The notes below the pieces were generated by a model. It had not been told where the DNA came from. It saw only the letters and a list, made by a program, of their open reading frames with translations, and did no database searches. The translations under genes were made by a program, and so were the position numbers. This document shows positions 11,580-22,410 of a DNA stretch of 64,000 bases, piece by piece. Numbering within the stretch: the stretch's first letter is position 1; the number at the start of each line of letters is the position of its first letter. The stretch lies in contig OY294048.1 in the NCBI GenBank assembly GCA_958510825.1, forward strand, positions 16,633,589 to 16,697,588. Reading direction: 5' to 3'. Origin of the DNA: Brachypterus glaber (taxonomy: Eukaryota; Arthropoda; Insecta; Coleoptera; Kateretidae).

Positions 11580-11665
11580 TGATAATACGTTTATTTATTT
11601 ATTCATTTATTTGGTATACAGATTCTTGGAGAGCCCTATATAAGCTAGGGGCTCTCCACTAATTT
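11580..11665 (-). mobile_element. LINE 3' end with (AAAT)n tail
   Basis: On the minus strand this reads GTGGAGAGCCCCTAGC, then a CTCTCC..CTGTATA segment and an AAATAAATGAATAAATAAA tail. The same module occurs at 23842-23936, 24285-24369 and 56543-56640, so it is the conserved 3' terminus of one LINE family with a tetranucleotide tail. The body of the element is not recognisable here. Confidence 0.6.
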
Positions 11666-11799
11666 TGTAAAAAAGCAGAAGTTATAACTATCTTGAAGAG
11701 ACTTCTGGCTTCTGCAGATCTAACCTATACTTTTGCTAGTTTTCCATTTCTTTCAGCTTCATATAATAATAGCATTTACTGTTTTTTTTTATTTTCGAG

Positions 11800-12240
11800 A
11801 AGTCTTTTTTGTCTTTGGGGGGATTTTTTTAGAATTTGGTACGAGTGATCCAATAAACATATTTTTTCCTACAAAAATGTCTTTAATCGTACTTTTCCTT
11901 TTATTTTTTTCTTTTCTTTTTTTAAGTTTTTTTTTAGGGGGGATTCTTTTCAAATTTGGTACGATTGACCTTTTTACTTTCTCATAAAAGATAATTTTTT
12001 TTGTTGCTTAAATCATCTTATTTTTTCCTGAAACATCGAGAAAAAACAAACAAAGCAACAAAAAAATATGTCTGTCTGTCTGTCGGTATGTCTTTATTCA
12101 CGATAACTTATGAACGCTTGGATCTAGCGACTTGAATTTTGGTATGCAGATGTATTTTTATATTATCTAGGACAAGTTCGTATATGAGCAAAATTGGGGA
12201 AAGGGTAAAAGGGGGGTTAAATTTTTGTTGTTGGTGGTAT
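11800..12240 (+). repeat. Degenerate repeat with TTTGGTACGATTGA motifs, copy 1
   Basis: Two units about 125 bp apart carry TTTGGTACGA(G/T)TGA, and a (TGTC)n patch follows at 12068-12084. A related tract occurs at 60190-60720. Function unknown. Confidence 0.45.
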
Positions 12241-12779
12241 TTTTTTATTATTCACAATAGAAAAAAAAATTAAAAACAACATACCTAAAACTTTAAATAA
12301 AACTATACAAAAAATGTTATTGTTATTTTTTTCCGGTGCCCCCCCTCTCCCACAAAATGTAAAAAATTGTTTCTAGACATAACTTTCTTATTATTCACAA
12401 TAGAAGAAAACATTAAAAGCCACATAAAAGGTAAAATAAAATTAGACAAAAAATGTAATTATAATTTTTTTCCATGACCACCCTTCACCCCAAAATATAA
12501 TAAATTGTTTCTGAGCATAATTATTTTAGTATTTACAATAAAAGAAAAATTTAAAAAGCACCTAAAGTATTTTAGGTGTAAAGTCATCTACATGATGAGA
12601 TAGGTATATATTTTTTATAATTCAATATTAAAAATCTTTTTAAACACAAATACAGCTTTGTCTAGCCTTTTTGCTAAACTTCCAGTTTTTCACACCTTAT
12701 TCATTGTTGACCAATAAATTATTCAGTTATTCGCGGTCTTAATAAACCAGTCGAATTAAAAAACTAGTGTCTTTTGGAC
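12241..12779. other. AT-rich spacer with internal similarity
   Basis: Three loosely similar blocks (near 12250, 12390 and 12530) share TATTCACAATAGAA, then ATTAAAA and a pyrimidine-rich CCCC segment, which suggests an old triplication of about 140 bp. No gene seen. Confidence 0.45.
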
Positions 12780-13200
12780 GAAATGCCCTCACTCGCATTT
12801 CGTTGACATACGAACTGAATCTTTGAGCCTTAATGAGGGTTCGAATGGCGCCACTGTCGGCACAAAAAACAAAAGATATCTGATTCAGATCTCTCGCGCG
12901 ATAAGCCGACAACACGAAAATCACATTGGCCGGGCCAAAAGTATAAGGTGTCCACAAAAAAAAAGAACAAGAAAAAGGAGACAACATTGGGCCGGTGCAA
13001 AAAAAGGATTACGGCGTGTCCGATGAGACAAAGAGGTGGATTTACGATGGGTTGTTTGGTCTAATGGGTGGCGCGCCTTTCTTAATTACGTCACCGATCC
13101 GATGGTCGGAACACTCAAAAGTACAAGTGAAATATATGGGGAGGCCAGGAAACAAACTACAGTCTACCAGCTATTTTAAAATCCTATATAAAACATGTCA
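12780..13200. other. GC-richer unexplained segment
   Basis: This stretch is clearly less AT-rich than its surroundings and contains GGCGCGCC, a CRE-like ATTACGTCACC (about 13084) and TATATAAA (about 13184). Open frames of 67-82 codons exist on both strands (12823-13026 plus, 12739-12987 minus), but neither shows a domain I recognise. GTGGCGCCATTCGAACCC on the minus strand (about 12837-12854) resembles a retroelement primer-binding site. It could be an old LTR, a promoter-proximal exon, or the remains of another element. I cannot decide. Confidence 0.3.
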
Positions 13201-13987
13201 TGTGTACTCCATATGATTTTTTTTACAGTGAGGGATCTAATCCAATCCCGTTTTCAAAGAAAATTCTTTCAAAAAATAATTTTCGGTGAAAACAGGATCA
13301 GATTAGATTCCAAAACGTTAGAAGTTAACTTTTATTCAGTTTTTCGTTCTTTTTTAATTATTTTAAATATTTATCAAGAATTTTATTAAAAATTCTTTAT
13401 TTAGGCAAAATTTTTAAACTTTGGTAAGGTATTGACTAATAATATTTTTTAGGTAAGGAAGATAGCGCAGATAAGTATTATTTTAAACGCATTACCTTAC
13501 CAGCGCATCCAGAAATAGGTGCGCCGGATAAGAACATTTTAATTTTATTTTCTGTTTTAGATTTTTTATCGATATAAATAATCATTGAGGCGAAATGGCT
13601 CAAATTAATAATAGTATAAGTTCTCTTAGTTCTTGAAGGGGCTCCCTCTTAAATAAATGAAACACTATCAGAACTTTTTGTTGCACAGTGGCGGATATAG
13701 GTTGCTTATCTAAACGACATTTTGGTCATTTCGGAGATAATTGCTGTAACAACATTTGTTTGTTATACCTGAATACAGCTGGAAGTATTTAACATTAAAT
13801 TTAAATGGTGCACACAGAGAAAAAATATTTTAATGTAAAGTATTTGTGATACTTGTGCCAAACACTTGTTGCTAGTATAAAAATACTTGATATAAACGTA
13901 GAACTAATTTTAAAAAATTCAATAGCTTGTTTCAAGTTACTTCCAAGAAATTGGTTTTGGTAACTATTTTTCATTATTTTTACCATT
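13201..13987. other. AT-rich spacer
   Basis: No repeat or gene recognised between the GC-richer segment and the piggyBac-like element. Confidence 0.4.
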
Positions 13988-14035
13988 TTAACCCTTCGTT
14001 AGGCGCGCTTGTTTTAGTTACGAGATTAGTCGCGT

Positions 14036-14053
14036 GGTCTACACTTGTAGACC
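14036..14053. promoter_or_regulatory. Subterminal palindrome 1 of piggyBac-like element
   Basis: GGTCTACACTTGTAGACC, 44 bases inside the left end. It fits GGTCTACNNNNGTAGACC, as do the other two copies. A transposase-binding role is inferred from position and repetition only. Confidence 0.6.
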
Positions 14054-14757
14054 ATTTTATTTTTTGTTTAAAAAAAAACACATTTATATTTTTAAAAACC
14101 AATTATCTTATGTTATTTATTTGGTTGTATTTAAAAGTTATTTACATATTTTTTTCAAATTATTATTGTTTTAGTAAGTGTTAAGTAAAAGAAAAATAAT
14201 ATACAATTCTAACATATATTTTACATCTGTACGGTAATTTAAAAAAAAATAAAAATAACTTAACAAACTTTCTGAAACTAAAACATTTGTTTTTTTTAAC
14301 ACGTACGATTATAAAAAAATAAAAAAAACACCCTAATTAAAAGAAAAAAATATTATAAAATTTGACTCGAAATCATGCAATATTTTATTAACTCATGCGC
14401 CTTGTACATGTGCTCTTTGCAATCGTAGTTATGATATTTTGAGCATTTTTTTTTTCGATTTATTTTCCCTTCTTATGCACATTTAGTGTCCAAAGTAATT
14501 TTTAGTTTTATAGAACAGAAAATTACCTTATTTATCAAAAACATTACTTATGAGCCCTTTTATGCCCAAAAAGACTCGTGCCAGTGTCTTCCTATAAACC
14601 GCTATTTTTTTTTGGTTGTAAAGGCATATTGTATCTTTAATTTATCTTTAAGCTAATAAACTAACTTTGAAAAACAATATTCACAAAAAGAAACCATAAA
14701 AACTTACACAAAATAAACAAAATGCAAAAATAAAAAAGGTAACGTGGTTAGTCGCGC

Positions 14758-14775
14758 GGTCTACAATTGTAGACC
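14758..14775. promoter_or_regulatory. Subterminal palindrome 2 of piggyBac-like element
   Basis: GGTCTACAATTGTAGACC, a perfect dyad. It is preceded by a copy of the left-end sequence TTAGTCGCG. Confidence 0.6.
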
Positions 14776-14894
14776 AGGCAGGTTTCAATATGAATAAAAA
14801 CAATATTATACCCATTCAAAGTGTGAATTATTACTTATCGAAGGGGCGCAAGCTTAAACACCGTGTAAAAAGTTACCCAGCTAAAAAAAAGCAT

Positions 14895-14912
14895 GGTCTA
14901 CGATCGTAGACC
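14895..14912. promoter_or_regulatory. Subterminal palindrome 3 of piggyBac-like element
   Basis: GGTCTACGATCGTAGACC, a perfect dyad 17 bases inside the right end and abutting the terminal inverted repeat. Confidence 0.6.
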
Positions 14913-15254
14913 GCGCGCCTAACGAAGGGTTAAATTCTCGGTATGTTAAGTACATAAATCGAAGCTTTTGCATGATTGAAATTGAATGCGTATACAGGGT
15001 GTATTTGAAATAGGGTCCGAAATTTTAAGAGGCAATTCTACATCGTATATAAGAAAAAGTTCCTATAAAAATTTGTCTAAAAATGCGTCGTAAGGGAGCT
15101 AAGCTCCTTTGAAGGTGGCTAAAAGTACGGTTTTTATTTAATAACTCAGGAACCCATTAAGATATTGTAACAAGGTTTTGCACTTGAACTAAACTTAATA
15201 AGGCCCATCGTATGTTAATCATACAGTATTACAGCAAGAGTGCCTTTTTATATA

Positions 15255-15263
15255 TTTTGACCT
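15255..15263. repeat. Target site duplication, left (jockey copy 2)
   Basis: TTTTGACCT, repeated at 16334-16342 on the other side of the LINE. Confidence 0.85.
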
Positions 15264-16333
15264 CATCATCAATAGTTTGTTTGGGTCTTTAAGAGACAGG
15301 AGCAGCCTATGGCTCATTTATCTAAAAAAATATTTAATCTGAATTGAAAGTTGGGGCAGTGAGTCTATGCTCACTGATGCGAGTTGCATCTGTCATAATT
15401 TGGGGGGAGTGAGTCTCTGCTCACTGATGCGAGTTGCATCTGTCATAATTTGGCGCTGTGGAGTGGGTGGGAGGGGGATGGGGAGGGATGTGATAGGGAG
15501 AGGAGGGATGTGCGGGAGGAGTGAGACTATCTCACTGATGCTGGGAATGCATCTGTCCTGTATTAGTGGGTACCATTACTGGTTGAGGACGTTTTTGATC
15601 TTTTTGTGAGTGTTGTGTATTTCATGATCGTAATCTAGAAAGTTTGAAATGAGGGGGTTTGGGTGATCTAAATTGTCTTGTATAAAAGACGTGCTGTAGC
15701 GGATGATTTCCGTTTTTAGGAGGGGCATTTCGAGATCTCTGTGTATCTGGTTGTTCCTCATGAACCAGGGGGCATCGAGGCATATTCTGAGTGCCTTGTT
15801 TTGGAAGGCCTGAAGTTTTGCTGAGAGCGCTTTGTTAAGGGTGATTTTATTCCAGGCTGGGGCTCCGTAAAGAAGTACCGGCTTTAGGGTTTGGTTGTAG
15901 AGAAGAAGTTTGTTTTTAATGGATAGGGGACTCTTTCTGCCTATTAAGGGGTAGAGTTTGGAGAGGCGGCAATTTGCTATTTGGAGGGTGTTTTTGACGT
16001 GCTGATCCCACGTCAAGTTTTTGGAGATTGTAATGCCGAGGTATTTGGCATGGTTTTCCCAGTTAATGGGTTGGCCATTTATCTGAATGGGTTGGGGTGG
16101 GCCTCTTCTAATCCTAGAGATTAGGATGCCTTTGGTTTTATTGGCGTTTACTTTGATTTTCCATTTGGAGAACCATTTGTTTAGGGCATCCATTTGGCGC
16201 TGGAGGGCGATATGGATGCGCTGGGGGTTTCTGGCTTTTGCTAGGATGCCGGTGTCATCGGCGAACAGGGCTAGTTCAGTGCCCTGTGTTTTTGGAATAT
16301 CTGCCGTAAAGAGGTTGTACAGAAGGGGGGATG
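15264..16333 (-). mobile_element. 5'-truncated jockey-clade LINE, copy 2
   Basis: Minus-strand copy of the 3' 1.07 kb of the LINE at 25314-29036, about 99 percent identical by eye. It keeps the RT palm (FADD), the C-terminal part, the stop codon and the 3' UTR with its two 50-bp repeats, and ends in TTGATGATG as the long copy does. A 9-bp TTTTGACCT duplication brackets it, so this is a complete retrotransposition product, truncated at the 5' end as is usual for target-primed reverse transcription. It landed in the centre of long-inverted-repeat element C. Confidence 0.95.
15576..16333 (-). pseudogene. Jockey ORF2 C-terminal fragment (reverse transcriptase)
   Basis: Open from the truncation point to the normal stop, about 252 codons. 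It starts inside the reverse transcriptase palm, shortly before the catalytic FADD motif, and runs through the thumb and C-terminal region to the ending shared with the intact ORF2 (VLNQ). The upstream fingers, the endonuclease and the promoter are missing, so it cannot make an active enzyme. It differs from the intact copy at only a few residues (for example N for I in MDAL-KWF, A for T in NK-LSAK), so the two copies share a recent source. Initiation at an internal ATG near 16193 is possible but has no known role. Confidence 0.93.
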
Positions 16334-16342
16334 TTTTGACCT
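16334..16342. repeat. Target site duplication, right (jockey copy 2)
   Basis: TTTTGACCT, partner of 15255-15263. Confidence 0.85.
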
Positions 16343-16692
16343 AAGGAATCAAATTCGAAAAATAAAATTACAAAAAATATAGACAGAAAAAAGTTTGGAT
16401 TCAAAAACTGGTAAGGCCCCCCATTTAGTACACTCCTGGTTAAAATAAGTGTATGAAAATAACATACGAAGATGGGCCTTATTAAGATTAGTCCAGGTGC
16501 AAAACCTCGTTGCTATATTTCAAAGGGTTCTTGAGTTATTAAATAAAAACCGAATTTTTAGCCACTTTTAAAGGGGAGTAGCTCCCTTATGACACATTTT
16601 CAGACATATGTTTATAGGAACTTTTTGTCATATTTTATGATGAAGAATTACCCCTTAAAATTTCGGACCTCATTTCAAATACACCCAATACA

Positions 16693-16886
16693 ACCAAGAA
16701 GTTAAAACTTGAATCAAGTAAAATTGTAAAATAGTCAATACAAGAAATTTTATTAATAAAACCAAGCACTTTTACTTGATTCAAGTTTTAACCTCTTGGA
16801 TAAAGAGTGTAAAATAGTCAATATAAGAAATTTTATTAATAAAACCAAGCACTTTTACTTGATTCAAGTTTTAACCTCTTGGTTAA
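16693..16886. repeat. Fold-back repeat with 83-bp tandem duplication
   Basis: CCAAGAAGTTAAAACTTGAA at the left pairs with TTCAAGTTTTAACCTCTTGG at 16780-16799. The segment from GTAAAATAGTCAATA to CCTCTTGG then repeats once more with an 83-bp period and almost no change, so one arm of a MITE appears to have been duplicated recently. Confidence 0.8.
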
Positions 16887-17584
16887 AGAAACTTTGAGCA
16901 ACTTGATTTGAATATTATAGTAATAATTTTCACAATAGACGAGCGCGCTCTCAACTTTACGCTTTAACCTTTCGTAAGGCAGGATGCGAGCAAGTGAGAG
17001 GTACAATAGTCTATAGTAATTGCGATGGCTATACTTGCTTGCTTTAAGTAATTATTTATCTGGGTGTGGGTATCTTCTCAATAATTGGATTGGATTCCAA
17101 TGGTAAGTATATTTTTATGTTATCAAAAATACTTCTCATGAACCCATGTTTTATTTTATATGTATCCGTTTATTTAAAAATTTGTTGGTATAAATTTTAA
17201 AATTATAAATAATATATGCGCGTCATGAAGAAAATAAACAGTAGAAATATAAGCGTAATAAACTATGCCTACACTGTAAAAAAATAGCAATTGGTTGTCA
17301 TTGACCGATTCGTGAAACTGTTCATAGAAGCAATATGTAAGAATCTTACATTACATTGTAAGATACCATGAAAGGACATGTAATTTTCTATAAAATTACA
17401 TAGTGTGTAATTATTAAACCTGGATTGGATACATGCTAATTCCGTGATAATAAAATTTTATTATAATGTTAATACAATTTTATATAAAATATATTTTATC
17501 CGGCGCCCTAATAATGGTTGCTTTACATATTTTTGAAATATAACTAAAAAACTAACTAATAAAATTATATAAAAAACAAGCTTT
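16887..17584. other. AT-rich spacer
   Basis: No gene seen. TTAACCTTTCGTAAGGCAGG at about 16974 resembles the end of the piggyBac-like element, but I found no partner end. Confidence 0.4.
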
Positions 17585-17868
17585 TAAAGTTAAAACCCTT
17601 CTACTAATTACATAAGATGTATAACTAAAAAGTAGTAAACAAGTAGTAAATAAAAAAAATAGCGAATTATGTCTCTGAGGAAAGGCTACAAAAAAAGAAG
17701 TACCTAGTAAAAATCAAAAACTAGATTTTTAAAAGAACGAATTTGGAAATGTTTCTTAGACGATCAAAAATTTTAAAACTATGCTTTTAAAAATCTAGTT
17801 TTTGATTGTTTTTTACTTTTTAGTTATACATCTTACATCTATATAATTAAAAGAAGGGTTTTAACTTT
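17585..17868. repeat. Fold-back MITE, 284 bp
   Basis: The terminal inverted repeats AAAGTTAAAACCCTTCT and AGAAGGGTTTTAACTTT extend inward through GATGTATAACTAAAAAGTA. An inner pair, AAAACTAGATTTTTAAAAG and its complement, gives almost complete self-pairing. No coding frame. Confidence 0.8.
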
Positions 17869-19517
17869 AAATACTTGTGATATAAAATTATTTTATTACA
17901 GTTTTATTTTAGATTTGTCTTAATCTATTTTCTTTGTTGTCTAATGTATGTTAGTAAGAATGTCGCAAATAGGAGCAAATAGACAAAGTCAATTTAAGAT
18001 CGTGTCGTATCATTGAGAAACACAATTTCAAAACCTCATCGGTATGCATGTACTTCATTTCATCCAAACTAAAAATACGACAATAAAATGGAAGGTGTTT
18101 GTCGACATAGTCCGTGAAACGAAGATAATTTTATCTAAAAGCTTACTTTTAGATAAAATTTACACTAAGGGATAAAATTTCCATCTTGGATTTCTTTGGT
18201 CTTAGCTGCCAGAACTATCCAAGTATTTATGTCGGTTACAATCATAGACATAAGAGTAAATAAAACTGCTAATTGACCTTCTGCGCATCCAAATTTTTGG
18301 TTTCACCCTGTGTATTTTTTCTTCACCGTGGAGTATGTTTTACTCAAACTCATAATGCTGTCTCTGTCGCATCATAGAATATCCACCATTTTGTAGGTAA
18401 TTTTTAAATCTTAAAACCGTTAAAATTAGTAATTTCTACTGAATTTTTGTTATGGTTGGTAATATATTCAATCACAATCTGGCAATTTAAATTTCGCGCA
18501 ATAAATTAGGTTCAAAATTGAGGTCATCCATGTTAGTCACTCGCGCCGATTAAAGCCTTATCCAGCTTTACTCTATGCCATTGCTTCATATTAATTGTTT
18601 AGTTTTCATCCTGTATATAGTAGATTTTGATAAGTCTCTTATGCGGACAAATATAAGGTTTCGTGCGCATGACGTACTAGCTGGCTTAAAGCGATATTTC
18701 TGTAGTTTGAAAGAGTTAGTAAAACAGCACGGTTCGGAAAATACTTTAAATTCGCCAGGGGCGCGATACTCACGCCACTATCGCTTCCAAAGAACAAAAA
18801 TAACAATAGTTATTCGTAATGAATCACGCTATGGAAAATACATCCAATAATTAACATTTCACGTAGAACGAGTTGCAAATAGGGCTTACGCCATTTCTCC
18901 GAGGAAACATCATGTTGGGCCCAAGTACAAGAAGACACCTGGAACAATACAAGTGTCCCTTTTTGCCTCACGTCCCAAAGGTCCTTCGATAAAACACCCC
19001 AGCGGTTAACATTAATAAATCGTTACAACGAGGTTATGTTTTAAAATGTTATGAAATTAAGCATTTCAGTATAACACTTTAATATACAGATCATCCGTCC
19101 ATTTTTTATACACTCCAAAGTAGAATTTATGTTGTCTTGTGGCCAGCACTCTCGGGTAAAATCGCTATCAATCGTTCAGCTTTTAGGACTCCAGTCGAGA
19201 CTTATTTTTTTCTGTAGGGGATACGAATTCTACTTCCAGGTGTATACAAAATTAATGGATTACCTGTATACGGATTTTTTTGCACAACATCAAAAACTAC
19301 ATAGATGCAGATGAATCGAGCGCCGAGATGCTTGCTCCCTTGTTAATGGTTTTACCTAGTCTGGATTATAATGCCAATGCTGGGACTATTTTTCAAAGAT
19401 TGGATGCAGTGATATTTAGTTATGTGCTGAACCGAATGTTGGTAGTAAGTAGTTTTTATCACTGACAGTAACTGGTAAGTATATTTGTCTGTTTCTAAGC
19501 AAATTTATTTTACAGAG
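17869..19517. other. Spacer with no recognised gene
   Basis: Moderately AT-rich DNA. A hairpin (ATTTTATCTAAAAG and complement) lies at 18128-18160. Open frames at 18575-18850, 19129-19314 and 19280-19465 have no recognisable domains. The 18640-19010 stretch is somewhat less AT-rich than its surroundings, and I could not classify it. Confidence 0.4.
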
Positions 19518-20005
19518 GTAAAGGAGGTGGGTTGAAAAGAGCTGGTTTCCGCCTACCATACACTGAAAAAAAAAGGTTCCGGATTCCGACAATTTTTAAA
19601 TATATTTGTATACTTGAAGATATATATTTTTTTTAATGTAAGGTTGCTTGATAAATTGAATAGTAAGTCATTTTAGTCGTTTTTTTTTAATCTTAGAATT
19701 ATTCTTTTATTAAGAAGCGTTTCATCAACCATATTAATTGTGACTGGCAACGATACTACTCTTTTTACTTTGACGCACGGATTTGTGGCTACGGAAAAAA
19801 TGTTAGAAATGTGTGCAAGTGAGACGCCCGTTGTAGGCACGCACGCCTTATAAAGCTTTTGACGGAAATAAGAGATTCCTCCCCCTTTCGTCGGAGACTT
19901 TGTTTCATGAGGAGAACTATTATAGTTATATAATATAAGCTTTTTTATGAGTATTATTTTTCAGTGATGAGCGGAAACTGGATCTTGTCAACCCACCTCC
20001 CTTAC
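19518..20005. repeat. Fold-back MITE, about 490 bp
   Basis: Inverted termini GTAAAGGAGGTGGGTTGA and TCAACCCACCTCCCTTAC are followed by GGTTTCCGC / GCGGAAAC and CACTGAAAAA / TTTTTCAGTG pairs. The centre holds AT-rich filler. No transposase. Confidence 0.7.
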
Positions 20006-21218
20006 TTACCGAAACTTGTAATTACTTGTAGCAAACCAACTTTGCTAAAAATCAGTTCTATAAAATTTTAAAACAGAATAACTTTTTTATTTTGTGGACC
20101 GATAAGGTCCAATAAATGGGATTTTTTTTGCTGTAAAAAGACTTAAAATATATATTTTTTTATTTTTGGTTGATTTTTTTAAAGAATCTCATTAATTAAT
20201 GTAGAACTTGCTTTTCTCAGACTACGATTTACGCCGATACAAAAGGTGAATAGCCCAAATAAGATCGATTGGTGACAGCGTCTATTTCTGTCATTTTCAA
20301 CGGAACGCATTTTTGAAACGTGCCACTTCGTCGGCTAATATTTCACTATTAATTTATCGCACGTTTGTTAACACAGATTTTACTTACACGAATTTGGTAA
20401 AAATGTCTTTATAAACATTTTATTTTAGAAAATTTATTTCTTGGAAGAGTGCACAATCTTTTTTTGACATAACTTTTTGTAGACTTTCTTAACTACTCGT
20501 ACACTCATGACAAAAAAAATACAGTAGACTACATAGATCTGAATTGAAAAGAAAACATATTAAAATGTGTAAAATTGTGTAAATTTATGTAAAAATTACA
20601 CAATTTTGCACATTTACACATTTTTACACAATTTAATAAGATTCCGTGTCATTCCAGGTTTACACGGTCGACTGTGTAATTTTTTTTGCATCAGTGTAGA
20701 AAACTGTATCATTTTATTTTTTAAAGATGGAAAATTTCAACATTTGACTTCCCCCCACCTATCTTGAAATCAAAAAAATTGCATATTTCATGGATTCAAA
20801 GTTGCATATTTAACGAAAGGGAGGGATCTTTTTTTAGTCACTTTCTTGTCGATGAAAAGTTATATATTTCATGGATTCAAAATAAAAAAGTTGCATTTTT
20901 AGGCTTAAAAAAGTTGTCATTTTTTACCTTCTCCCCCCCGAAATCTTCTTCGGTACGGCCCTGAAGGGATTAAATGTTGATGACATAAAAAGTCATTATG
21001 GCTAGATAGGTAGGTAAGCCTAGAATGGAATGCTGCACACAAATAATAAGAAATGTAGAGAGAAATATGACAGGGAAAAAAGAATTGGTTAAGGATATGG
21101 TCGGATGGAGAGCTGCCTTAAACCAGTGTTAGGACTGAAAACTTGATAAAGATGACATCGAGGAACCGAAAGTGTTTTTTCTATTTTGCAACTCTTATAA
21201 GCTCATAATCACAGGAAT
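20006..21218. other. AT-rich spacer with a small palindrome
   Basis: At 20561-20634 the TGTGTAAAATTGTGTAAAT stretch is followed by its approximate complement, giving a 70-base fold-back. The rest shows no gene or repeat I can name. Confidence 0.45.
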
Positions 21219-21689
21219 TTGGCGAGTTCTTATAGGCCTATAAGAGGTTTGTACTTTTTTTTTCTTTTGGATTGGCAATACAGGACAAAAGAAAATCTCT
21301 TGGCTCTTTCCGTGCAAATGTCAGCACCGCTTTTAAGTTGAGTTTTCTAACTAATTGTGTTTTAAAATTGTGGCTTGGTTACTTGCAGTGAAAAAGAAAA
21401 CATCTGACTATAAAAGATATCAAAATATCGTTTGTTCTATGAATTTCAGACATAGTGAAAATTGTAATGCCAACCCAAAACAAAAATCCCTAAATCTGTC
21501 ATCAATTTAAATATAAGTTTTTTTTAAATTTTAGAGCAAAATAGAAAAAAAAAGTATAAAGTACTCGTTTTATAACACGTTTTTAGCGCACTAGTACTTT
21601 AGAAAACTTGCCTCAAGCTGATCGTTTTCTAAACTTGTACCTGTGCCCTAAAAACGAGTGTTATGAAACTTGTACTTTAATATACTATT
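21219..21689 (+). repeat. Dispersed 480-bp repeat, copy 2, with 3' hairpin
   Basis: Colinear with 4716-5195. The 3' hairpin (about 21554-21689) has arms around CGTTTTATAACACG and ends AGTATAAAGTAC / GTACTTTAATATACT, which themselves look like MITE termini. Confidence 0.75.
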
Positions 21690-22410
21690 TCGGGACAGAT
21701 ATGTCTTTTATTTAACTTTCAGCTTGGAAATGATTTTCTAAAAAATGAGCACCAAATAAATATACTTTCGATTATGGCCGTCTAAGAAAAAACGGATTAT
21801 AACGTCCTAAAGACATACTCAATCACAGATGCAGACTACTATTGAAAAAGTAGACCGCCATAAAGATTCTCGTCAACTCGACAACTTATCTCAAAACCTT
21901 CGAAGGAAACCTATTTTAGATAAGTAAACGAGCTAAGCACACATTTAAAGGCTACTGACATTACCAATATAGCAACACTGATTACAAATTTGTAATTTAA
22001 CTTTGTATGTACTTATACAGGTTTATTTTTAAATCAGTTACTTTTAGATCACATTATTTATCAAAATTTTCAATATATATAAAATAAAATACACTGTAAA
22101 ATACTATATTACTAGCTAAAAAAGTAAGTATTTTCGTTTGGACCAAACGAATTGGATGTATTTGGATAAGGAATCTATGGTCCAAATTAAAAGTCTTAGC
22201 TCAAACTGTTCTTAAGTTATCTTGAACACAAATTTACCACCAGATACACAGATTTTTTTCGGGGAAATTGCTTTTTTTGCCTGCAGAATATCGTAAACAA
22301 AAAAAAAGCAATAGACAATTTAATTTTTTTTTACTAAGGAACTAAGTATTATTTATAAAGATTCTGTAAAGTTTAACGTGTGTTTTCCATTTTTTATATG
22401 TCCTTAATCA
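21690..22410. other. AT-rich spacer
   Basis: No gene or repeat recognised. Confidence 0.4.

Larger units (their letters stand above)
13992..14929. mobile_element. Non-autonomous piggyBac-like element
   Basis: The termini are perfect inverted repeats CCCTTCGTTAGGCGCGC, flanked on both sides by TTAA (13988-13991 and 14930-14933), the hallmark target site of the piggyBac superfamily, whose ends usually begin CCC/CCY. The 938-bp interior is AT-rich and has no transposase frame, so mobilisation would need a relative in trans. Three 18-bp palindromes sit at 14036-14053, 14758-14775 and 14895-14912. The left subterminal stretch TTAGTCGCGTGGTCTACA is repeated internally at about 14748-14765, so part of the end has been duplicated inward. 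Confidence 0.85.
14991..16690. mobile_element. Long-inverted-repeat element C, split by a LINE
   Basis: The left end TACAGGGTGTATTTGAAAT and the inverted right end ATTTCAAATACACCCA define the element. Pairing continues through GGTCCGAAATTTTAAG, the AAGGGAGCTAAGCTCC block and TATTTAATAACTCAGG for about 250 bp per arm. Removing the LINE at 15264-16333 leaves about 620 bp. The inner arms match element D at 58954-60057, so both belong to one family. There is no coding capacity of its own. Confidence 0.85.

Noticed and set aside
12739..13026. Host gene in the GC-richer segment
   Set aside because: Frames on both strands are short, lack recognisable domains and end by chance. I kept it only as an unexplained segment.
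16972..16995. Second piggyBac-like end (TTAACCTTTCGTAAGGC)
   Set aside because: It resembles the TTAA-CCCTTCGTTAGGC end, but I found no inverted partner, so it may be chance or a lone relic.
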